Assembly: GCA_038277395.1 (NCBI GenBank)
Contig: CM076189.1
Span: 232,749,918-232,813,917 of the forward strand
DNA: 64,000 nucleotides
Direction of reading: 5' to 3'
From: Dryocosmus kuriphilus
Lineage: Eukaryota > Arthropoda > Insecta > Hymenoptera > Cynipidae
The notes below the pieces were generated by a model. It saw only the letters and a list, made by a program, of their open reading frames with translations. It was not told the DNA's origin and did no database searches. Shown piece after piece: positions 55,648 to 64,000 of this stretch. The translations under genes and the position numbers were made by a program. Position 1 is the first letter of the stretch; the number at the start of each line of letters is the position of its first letter.

Positions 55648-56616
55648 TGAGGCACGTCCAGAAAGTAAGTGTACTGGTACTCTCACAGCTGTAGGGAATA
55701 CTTTTTCGACATGTTGGCAACACTGCCGCGTAGCCTGACCCCTTCCCTTCAAAACGAGACCAATCCGAGGTTAGTGTGTTGAAAACTCTTGACGCAGTAG
55801 CATCTCTCGCGAAAAATGCCGATCATATCTCCCGCCAAGTGTGAAATTCGCGCCGTCACTCGCTTCGTTATGAAGGGAAAAGCTCCAGTTGAGATTTATA
55901 ATGAGATGAAAACTGTTTACGTTAATGGAGCTATGAATCGTACCAGTGTGTATAAGTGGTGTCGCGAATTTAAAAATGGCCGTACTTCCGTGCATGACGA
56001 TCAGAGGAGCGGAAGACCTTCAATTGTGACTGACGAACTTGTGGAAAAAAATCGAGATTGCGGTCCGTGACGATCGCAGATTGACGTTAGATGATCTTTC
56101 TGCGATGTCTCCGCAAATCTCCAGATCCCTGTTACACGAAACGATCACAGAAACTCTCGGATATCGGAAATTCAGAATAAAAGGAGGGTCATGCTGACGA
56201 AGGGAGTCTGCCTGCTGCATGACAATGCCAAACCTCACACGGCCAACGCCACGAAGCAACTCCTGGACTCTTTTGGATGAGACGTTTTGAACCATCCCCC
56301 GTATTCCCCTGACCTGGCCCCTTCAGATTTCCATCTCTTCACTTCCCTGAAGGTGCACGTGGGTGGAAACAAGTTTTCAACGGACGAGGAGGTGAAGGGG
56401 GAGGTGCAGAAGTGGGCGAAAGAGCTGGCGGGAGACTTCTTCGAGGCAGGCATAAAAAAATTGATCCCGCGGCTCACCACTTGCATCGAGAGGGATGGTG
56501 GCTATGCCGCAAAGTAACTTACATATGTACAAGTGTAACCAACTATGTTTTTATTTTAATAAATTTTTTTTGAAACCTGCATAAATTGAGTACACTTACT
56601 TTCTGGACGTGCCTCG
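55648..56616 (+). mobile_element. Internally deleted mariner (969 bp) with TA duplication
   Basis: The 26 bp ends GAGGCACGTCCAGAAAGTAA and following bases (to GTGTACT) are perfect inverted repeats at both termini. TA flanks both sides (55646-55647, 56617-56618). It is ~300 bp shorter than a full mariner because of a deletion in the transposase near 56175. It is a different lineage from the mariner at 30772, with different ends and protein. Confidence 0.92.
55816..56517 (+). pseudogene. Mariner transposase, internally deleted
   Basis: Starts MPIISPAKCEIRAVTRFVMK with the helix-turn-helix region (GAMNRTSVYKWCREFKNGRT and SGRPSIVTDELV). One extra A in the run near 56045 shifts the frame. The right frame continues IEIAVRDDRRLTLDDLSAM and SRSLLHETITETLGYRKF. 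About 100 codons are then missing, including the first catalytic Asp. After the gap come VCLLHDNAKPHTANATKQ (second Asp), a Trp-to-TGA stop at 56278, and HPPYSPDLAPSDFHLF (third Asp). The C-terminus ends GYAAK at 56517. Inactive, but the ends could still be mobilised in trans by a related transposase (inference). Confidence 0.9.
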
Positions 56617-56929
56617 TAATTCGTCAAGATTCTTTAGACGAATTTTGCTGAACAACTTTCTTTCAACTAGTTGCTGATGCGAATTTAAGTGACAAAGATA
56701 AATATTTCTGTATAAAATTAATTAGAGAATTTAAATTATAGAAAACCATTTTTCGAAACTCTTGAATAGTTTTCAAAAACTTCGTAGTTCAAATGTTGAC
56801 ACATTTTTGTGTGGACTTTGAAGGTATCGTCTCTAACTTGCGCGGAAACGCACTCTCTGTCACGCTGAAAAGGGTTATGATAAATTAGCTCTGACATACA
56901 ATTTATGCGATTTAATACTCATAAATGTT

Positions 56930-58106
56930 CTTCGAGGCAACTTTTTTCATATTTCGTTACTTTTGGACAATTATTTTGAAATATTTGTGTCCTTTCCATG
57001 TAGTTTATTTCCATTAGGGGCATCGCAGAATGAAATTCATCGACTTCCATCCATATCCGCATTTTCGAAATAATCTAGATCAATTGGCCCACGATTAAGA
57101 CCATCTTCATCATTTGGTGGTAAATGTCCGCCAGGATTGATAACCGCTACTTTATCAAGCGAGTCGTAATATGAAAAATGCATTCTTCGAATGTGTTGCC
57201 GCATGGAGTAAAAAAGTGCAAAACGCTTTCTGCAATCATCCTGTCCACTTTCAAAACCAGAAGGAGATTCACTTTAGCCCATGTAGAAATTGGAAATGTT
57301 GAGCTAATCCGTGCAAACTTCAGTCAACATATTGACTACATATAAAGCACCGTAATCTCCCCATTTTTAGAACTTTGTGATTGTGCTTAATAAGTCACAA
57401 ATCAAGATTTTTTACGGCTGACATAAGATATGAGATTTGAGGCCGAAATTCAAAGTAAAATAAGTAAATAATTTGAAAATAAAGTAAGCAAAGTAATTAC
57501 AAGCTTGCCTTTTTTAGTTTTAAATTTAAATATAAAATATGAAAATGTAGAAGAGGCTGAGACACAAATTTTTGAAAATTTTTTTTTTTTTGCTTAAAAG
57601 ATGTGATAAAATCAAACGCACAACTTCCGGAAAGCGTTTGCCACAATTCGCCTTTTTCTCACTTCTTTCGAAAACTTCTTTAAAACGCACGGTCAATTTT
57701 GATGTTAAGTCATAAATGAGTACAGGTTTTGAACTTCGTGTATAATTCGCAATTTATAAAAAAACTGACGATTTTTCTTTCGAGATATTGAATTTGATGA
57801 ATTGAATAGAATAACCTTCAAAGATTTTGAAATTCAGTTAAGAATTCATAAGAAACATCCAGATAATTTTAACGATTTTAAATTAATTAAAATTATAATT
57901 ATTATTAATCGTTGAACCATTGACCTAAATAATATGTTAAAAGTGCATTGAAACAATATCACAGAAACTCGTTAGGATCTTCAGTTTATTTGAATTGCAT
58001 AAACCAAAATTTACTTTTCAAAACAGAATATGGGAAAAAGCTAACAGTTTACTCTTTGTAACATTAAATTCTTTTTTGAAAGCAAATTTTGTTTTATTTA
58101 ATTCAT
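56930..58106 (+). repeat. Family B interspersed repeat, copy 2
   Basis: Collinear with 7566-9487 but without the ~880 bp present there between the two blocks. Confidence 0.8.
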
Positions 58107-58269
58107 GAATTCAATATAATATCTCGAAAGAAAATTCCCAGAATAGGGGCTCTGAGTTAGACAACTTGCTGTTTGAAGGGGACCTGTCTCGTCTGTTTCA
58201 GGTGTTCTCGAAATGCTGGCCTTCTGAAAATGCTGTATAAATTGCCTCTCTTCTGTCTGGGAAGCTCAA

Positions 58270-58515
58270 TTTGCTATTAAGCAAAGCATATTAAGTAAGA
58301 ATTAAAAAATTGCCAACTATCGAAATAAAAAGTAATATTTTATCTGTTTCTGCACCAACTGTCGAAGTATAGCCCCATATGATTAAAAATAAATACATAT
58401 CAACTCTAACTAATGTTAACTGTTAAAGCTTATGCTTACGGTTATGTTTAGGGTTTAAGGTATTTGCTTGATAGCAAAGTTAGCTTTGTAGCCAGTTGCC
58501 TAACAGAAACTCAGT
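58270..58515 (+). repeat. Family C interspersed repeat, copy 2
   Basis: Partner of 16600-16840, same orientation. Confidence 0.8.
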
Positions 58516-58904
58516 TTCTGTTTGTGGTCGTCGTAAAAATCACTATTTATCTTTTTTATATATAAAAAATGTAGTTTTGCACATAATCTTTAAGTCTCGT
58601 TAATTTTTTGAGACTTTAAATGATTGTTTTTTTAACACATGCATTTATACGATCTAAACATTGATTTTTAAAAATAACTTGTTGATTCTATATGATAATT
58701 TGAATAACATTTTTAATTTGACAGGTAATTCTTGAAAAAGTCTAACAGTTTTTTTTCTGAAATCGATAATGAAATAAACGATGGAACAACAAATTTAATG
58801 TTGTTTCGATTGATTAGACCGAGAAGACCAAAAAAGAGTCTTTGCTTTTTAGCATTGCTCTTTACAATACAATTGTCACGGTCAAAGAAAGGCAAAAATT
58901 GGAT

Positions 58905-60485
58905 TTTTATCCAGTTTATTTTGAAAGCACTGAATTACGATTCAAAATCACTGCAGCACTGTTTTGAAGAACGAAAATTTCTGCTACTGATTGCTACTCA
59001 TTGAAATAGTAATACAGCACTACTAAACAAATTAGTAGAATATCGTTACTAATTCATTAAGTAACCTAAAACTTATTGTTTCATTTTATAGAAAGTGATA
59101 TAATTACTAATTTGGTAGTCAGATATAATGCCACTAAATGCATTAGTCTTAAACTCATATTAAACTTACATACACTTACTATAGAAAAATCCTTATGTTG
59201 GAGAAAGAGAGAGAATGCGGTTTCTAAAATACCAAAAACGACTCTTTATATAATAATTAATTGGACGATTTTTTTTTGAGAACCAACGTTAACTCTAGGT
59301 TAAAAAATCTAGTTATAAAATGACAAGGATTCCTTATTATTAGAAGTGTGGGAAACTGGGCATACAGTTGTATCAAACACATAGTAAACTATGAGAAGAT
59401 CAAAGTTGGGTTTTCCTTAAAACTACCTACCGCCAACGGCTTTAATTTTTAATTTTTGTAGTTTTATAGCTCTGGACTGATAAAATAATTTTTTATGTTC
59501 ATGTAATCCTAAAGAAAATATCATATATTTTTATAAATATAAAAGCGTCCTTAGATTATGATTTTAGTTCATATGTATATTAGTGCATTTTTTTCAAAAT
59601 TCTAGAAGAACTTTTTTCAAGAATTTTTGTTTTATTTTGAAGCTTTGGGCTACTATAATAATTTTTCTGAACTATAATCTTCAAGAATATCAACGAATGT
59701 ATCCCCTGAAATATAAAAACGTCCATAAATTATTATATTATTTATTAGTGTGTATTTGTGAAGAATTAATGCTCTTTTTCATTTTTTTTTTGTTTTGAAG
59801 TTCTGGATTAATGAACGAATTTTTGAAACGGTCATATATATGAGTATCAATAAATTTAAAGCGAAGAATATAAGTGTTACTTGATTTGATTTATTTTCGT
59901 TTTTTATTCGTTTTAATTTTGTTTATTATGTATTTCAAAAAATTATCTTTTAACTTCATTTATCAAATCGAATTTAAAGCATCTTTAAGGTCATAAAAAC
60001 TGTTTTGTAAAAGATGATGTTTAGGCTGTTGTGGTTTAATAGTTCATTGGATCAATAATAATGCTTTTACTGTTAAACCTACAGTATATTCATAATTATT
60101 AAAACTATTATACCTTGTTCGGTTTATATTTTGTATGTTAACTTACTATGACATTTTAACGAGGATTATAAAATTGGAACCTGTTCAAACTGAGCATACG
60201 CACAAGGAGTTTTTTGGTGTGATAGAAAATTGGTCCAAGAAATTTTGTTGAAATCGGCGTGAAAAATAGAATCTGGGAACATTCATGCGCCTCGTTGGAT
60301 TTAAGGTGGTGGGCATTATCTTAAAAACCATTCGGATCGTTTTGCTATGCTTTCCGGTTCATCTGTCAGACTAAACAAAATGGCCGCCAGTTTTAGACGC
60401 CAATGTCATAACCTAACAAGTCGAAGGTCAGGAAGTGTGTTTTTTGTTTGGATTTATAATTTCAGTAAAGAAAAACCATGACCGT
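58905..60485 (+). repeat. Family D interspersed repeat, copy 2
   Basis: Partner of 34200-36380; shorter, with one fewer internal tandem unit and other small deletions. Both copies end at AAAGAAAAACCATGACC, after which the sequences differ, giving a sharp right boundary. Confidence 0.85.
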
Positions 60486-60499
60486 CCGTCTTATTGGGT

Positions 60500-60615
60500 T
60501 GAAAAATATATCTGCCAACATGTCAAATAGCTCGGTTGGTAGCGCTCCGAGTTTCTAGCCGGAAGCATGCGGGCTTGAATCTCGCTGCCTGTACTTTTTT
60601 CCATTTTTTTTTTGC
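60500..60615 (+). repeat. tRNA-derived SINE, second copy
   Basis: A-box TAGCTCGGTTGGTAGCG, B-box-like GGCTTGAATCT, then CTCGCTGCCTGTAC and a T-rich tail. Same family as 37321-37398. Lies directly after family D copy 2. Confidence 0.7.
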
Positions 60616-60985
60616 TTTTTTTTATTAAAATGTTTACGTATTCAGTTTATTCGTAGATTAGTTTATTTTGTACGAGTATTATTAATTTTACCCATCCCTG
60701 GGGATCACATGACCTACTAGCTGGTGGAATGACCTAAGGGTCTAACCGGATGAGAGATCTAGAGTAGGTGAACCAGAGGAGCTCTGGGGAACTAGGGGTC
60801 TCTGGTCTGCGGGATCCTGACCAAGAATCGATCCTTCCAGGGGCTAATGGCAAAGCCCCCTGGAATATCGGGGGCGCGAGTCCTCATGCTCCCAAGCTAA
60901 GATCCCTTAGTATTTGAACCATCTCCCTGCAATCGGGGCTCTGCAGAGAGCAGCTTTTATTTCCCCCGCTTCTCGTGGGACTAAA

Positions 60986-61900
60986 ATGTCAGAAAATACA
61001 GAAATCACAAACAATAAAAATAAGGGACCCTCTCAGGGAACTTTATTTAACCCATCGCCAAAAGAGGACGACTCCAAAGAGGTCGGCTGCCCAGTAGCAA
61101 TGGAGAACGAAACCCAGTTGACGACAATGTCACAGTGGTTCAACAAAAAATCAACGGGCTCTCAGTAAAGAGTAAAATCGCTCCGGTGCTCAAAAATTGA
61201 AAGCACTCATTGCGCGGCTTTCAACGAGCAGTCAAGGTGCCTCACAAGGGGTCTTTGAAAATCAAACTCCATCTGGAGCATCTCCTCTTGTTCGACATCC
61301 GGCCAAGAGGAAAACGGGCGCCAAGAACACTCCACTGAACAGGGAGACAAAAAGGTGTAAGGCTGTGGAGCCACAGGGTCTGACCTTTGCACAGATGGCC
61401 AGCAACGCCTTGGTGAGGGTTGTCGTCGCATCGGGTTATCCTCAGGCCTGTTTAACTTCATTGGAGTTGGGTATGCTGAGGGAGGAAATCTCGAAAGAGA
61501 TTGACTCGTTACTCCGTCAGAGACGCGCCGCCATATTCGAGGACATCTTCCTCAGGTCGGGAGCTATCGTGGTGCAGGCTGGCGACACCTGGTCGAGGGA
61601 TTGGCTGGAAGAGATGACGCCAGTGTTTAGACTCAAGGAGGGACTGAATGTGGTGATCCGGGAGACTGAGTGCTTTCAAAATGGTGCTTGAGGTTTCGAA
61701 ACCCTCCCATCCAAACAGACACCTGGAGAGTATACCCTAATAGACAGGGAAATAGGCCAACGGGGACGGAATGGATTTTGGCCATAAGTTTCCCCGAAAG
61801 CGCAAACAGAGCCCTTGCGGCTCTAGAATACCGACTCGATTTAGTGTCTGGTAGATTCTCCTTCCGGGTGACGCGTCAGGGTCCCACAGGGGGACCATAA
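60986..61900 (+). pseudogene. LOA-like ORF1 (Gag-like, DUF4780-type)
   Basis: From Met 60986 (MSENTEITNNKNKGPSQGTL) to a TAA at 61168, then a shifted frame 61197-61691 with a basic region (PAKRKTGAKNTPLNRETKRC). After that comes a domain resembling the DUF4780 region of insect LINE Gag proteins: LTFAQMASNALVRVVVASGY, AAIFEDIFLRSGAIVVQAGD and WSRDWLEEMTPVF. A second frameshift leads to VYPNRQGNRPTGTEW and LAISFPESANRALAALEYRL. Likely RNA-binding in intact relatives. Two frame breaks here. Confidence 0.65.
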
Positions 61901-61938
61901 GTACCCGGAGAGGTGCCTCGGCAATCCTAGCCAGGCGG

Positions 61939-62466
61939 ATGGCAGTCTTGCAGACAGTTATAGCCCTAATCCAAGAACCCTGGTTATACAGGGAAAGGAT
62001 TAGTAGCCTAGGAGAGTGTAGCTCCTTATATAAGGGTCCAAGAGCAAAATCGCCAAGGGCACGCATAGCCGTTAAGCGTGTGGATGAAATATTGGTGCCT
62101 AAACACTGCTCCAGGTATCTCGCCGTTATCAAGGTGAGGCTGAAGGGCAAGTGTGGAGAAAGACTAGAGGTATATGTTGCATCAGCGTATTTTCTGGGTG
62201 ATTCTGTGGAGGCCCACCTCCTATGGAGGTTGGGGTCCTTATACAGCACTGTCAAGAGAATAAAATCCCCTCTATTATTGGGTTGTGATGCTAGCGCTCA
62301 CCACGTGTTGTGGCGGAGCACGAACATCAATGGTAGGGGTAGCGATCTAATAGAATATCTAGCTGGAACTGAGTTGAAGATACTTAATCGAGGTAATACT
62401 CCCACATTCCAGAACAGAAACAAGATTAAGGTTCTTGAATTGACTCTATGCTCGGAAGTACTGTGA
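61939..62466 (+). pseudogene. LOA-like ORF2 endonuclease domain
   Basis: An open frame from 61939 reads ALIQEPWLYRERISSLGECS (EN E-P-W block), ARIAVKRVDEILVPKHCSRY, LEVYVASAYFLGD, LLLGCDASAHHVLWRSTNIN (the usual D-x-N-x-H, here DASAHH), RGSDLIEYLAGTELKILNRG, NTPTFQNRNKIKVLELTLC, ending at TGA 62464. The Asn of the DANAHH block is Ser, and VIDITLC is VLELTLC. Apurinic-like endonucleases of this kind nick the target for reverse transcription. Confidence 0.75.
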
Positions 62467-62539
62467 AGCATGGTAGTGGGCTGGAGAGTCTCTGACGAGG
62501 AGTCTCTCTCGGATAACAAATATATCTTGTTCCATTTGA

Positions 62540-64000
62540 CCTTAAGAAAATCGGAGCTTTCGATGATTAAAAATCCCAGGAACGCACATTGAGACTCCTA
62601 CAAGGAGGAATTCAAAGACAGGCTCGTGGAGTTTCCCACGAGTTATGGAACCATAGATGAATTTGAGCATGCCGCGGATTTCTTGCGGAGAGTTTTGATG
62701 ACATCTTACGAGAACAACTGCCTTATGAGCACAATAAAATCTAGGAGCGGGCCAAATCGTGGAACAACCATATAGAGAGGCTCCCGAAAAGACTAGAGTG
62801 TTGTGTAATAGGGCAAACAAAACTAAACTTCCGTCAGACTGGGACAAATATAAACAGGCTCAAACTGACTACAAGGGAAACATTAGGATTCACAAATGAG
62901 ATGACTGGGCTGGCTTCTGCGTGGATACGAAAGACATCTCTGGCACAGAGAGGCTTCACAAGATCCTGGCGAAAGACCCGAAGGCTCGCCTCGGACTTAT
63001 AAGGTTCGATACTGACGAGCTTGCAGAGGACGAAGAAGCAAGTATGAATCGCCTGATGGAAGTAAACTTTCCAGGCTTTCAGCGATAACAAACCGACCAG
63101 GAAGAGAATTGTTTGGGCTTGAGGTGGGAGAAGGCCAACTGGCAATTCGCAGCAAAGGTCGTTGATAGTAGGAAGGTAGAATAGGCCACTAACTCCTTCT
63201 GCCCCTATAAATCACCAGGGGCAGATGGTGTATTCCCAGTGCTCTTAAAAAAGGGCATGGACTGCGTCTCCGCCTCGTTAACAAAACTGTTTAGGGCCAG
63301 TATTGCCCCTAAATACTTGCCGTCGGCATGGAAGAACGACAGAGTGATGGTTGACACACACATTAGGGATGACGTGCTCTTAACCTCCCGGCTGCACAAA
63401 GGGCAGCACGCCTTGTGGGCGGGCTGCTCTGCAGCTTGAACAAGGAGGATAAGCGTTGGTCACTTTCTTGGAAATAGAGGGTGCCTAGAGTAATACTCTC
63501 GCAGAAGTCATCTGTTCGGAGGCTTCAATGTGTAGTGTGCCAAGCCAGCTGTTAGACTAGATAAGAAGCATTCTGTACAGGAGGCATTTCAAAACCAGAT
63601 GGGGTAAAGGCTTATTGATGGGGCTCACAAGGCCAGCGCTACGCATCGTAGAGGTCTGGTGCGATAGCTCAGGGCTCTCGGTCAACCCGGAGACTACTAG
63701 TTTGGTAATCTTCATGAGGAAATAAGAAGTATCGAATTTCGAGGCTCCTGAATTCTGTGGCAAGATGCTAATGACCTCAGATTCGGTTAAATATCTGTGA
63801 GTTATCCTGGATAGCAAACTGAACTGGGCGAAGCATCTGGAAGCGCAATGCAGAAGGTTCATCACAATCTTTTGGATGAGTAGAAGAGTCTTTGGACTGA
63901 CATGGGGTTGAATGCCAAAAATGATAGAATGGCTCTATTCCACGGTCCTTAAACCAAGGCTTCTATACGCATCAGTGGTCTGGTGACCACGAGCTGAACT
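62540..64000 (+). pseudogene. LOA-like ORF2 RT remnant (deleted palm)
   Basis: Scattered frames: LLKKGMDCVSASLTKLFRAS and PKYLPSAWKNDRVM (63200-63350, preceded by YKSPGADGVFPV), VDTHIRDDVLLTSRLHKGQH, then shifted pieces. After IRSILYRRHFKTRWGKG (to ~63607) the sequence jumps to VEVWCDSSGLSVNPE, so the segment with the catalytic YADD is missing. It continues APEFCGKMLMTSDSVKYL, a stop, VILDSKLNWAKHLEAQC and RLLYASVVW to the window end. Confidence 0.75.

Larger units (their letters stand above)
60680..64000 (+). mobile_element. LOA-like LINE, 5' part, running off the window
   Basis: GC-richer 5' UTR (60680-60985), Gag-like ORF1, EN, then RT up to the window edge. The last ~225 bp align with 5515-5745, so the expected continuation is the RNase H part seen in that copy. 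ORF2 has many stops. RT is internally deleted near 63607. Confidence 0.85.

Noticed and set aside
1..64000. CRISPR arrays, operons, bacterial promoters
   Set aside because: No regularly spaced short direct repeats with unique spacers; spliceosomal introns, LINEs and mariners mark the DNA as eukaryotic.

Overview
The window looks like animal nuclear DNA, most likely from an insect. It is AT-rich, has short spliceosomal introns, and is crowded with insect-type transposable elements: mariner, hAT, and non-LTR retrotransposons resembling the Jockey, R1, I, LOA and RTE clades. I see no intact conserved host gene, no functional tRNA or rRNA gene, and no operon or CRISPR structure. The species cannot be fixed from the sequence alone. 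Clade names for the LINEs come from recognising motifs and domain order, not from a database search. Percent identities given are by-eye estimates.

Layout. 0.07 kb: a histone-mRNA-type stem-loop. 0.23-1.19 kb: first copy of a repeat built on a ~154 bp period (family A). 1.20-4.52 kb: a 3.3 kb DNA transposon with TIRs, a 7 bp target duplication and a broken multi-exon transposase. 4.5-7.15 kb: three LINE fragments. 7.2-10.1 kb: repeats. 10.15-15.5 kb: a near-complete but decayed Jockey-like LINE on the minus strand, with a second copy of its 3' tail beside it. 16-20 kb: mostly unassigned AT-rich DNA with micro- and minisatellites. 20.3-28.7 kb: a nest of three elements, an RTE-like LINE split by an R1-like LINE that is itself split by a long-TIR element. 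29.0-33.8 kb: an I-like LINE split by a 1,307 bp mariner. 34.2-39.2 kb: family D repeat and foldback structures. 39.4 kb: an uncharacterised spliced gene (minus strand), with a broken sister at 54.7 kb (plus strand). 41.1-42.85 kb: family A with a cluster of GC mini-hairpins. 43.1-46.75 kb: foldback plus a hAT-type MITE. 47.7-49.25 kb: LINE fragment. 51.0-51.8 kb: hAT remnant with its terminal repeat. 52.1-53.6 kb: third family A copy, with its downstream module inverted. 55.65-56.62 kb: second, internally deleted mariner. 56.9-60.5 kb: second copies of families B, C and D. 60.7-64.0 kb: 5' part of a LOA-like LINE whose 3' part appears as another copy at 5.4-6.87 kb.

How the parts relate. Nearly everything here is selfish DNA, and all recognisable element proteins carry stops, frameshifts, deletions or lost catalytic residues. 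Several insertions can be ordered exactly. Removing the R1-like LINE and one copy of ATAGAGCG restores the RTE-like reading frame. Removing the 1.38 kb element and one copy of CAATT restores a CCHC zinc knuckle in the R1-like LINE. The least explained items are the 39.4/54.7 kb gene pair, the 1.2-4.5 kb transposon family, and family A with its GCGAAGC hairpins and flipped module.
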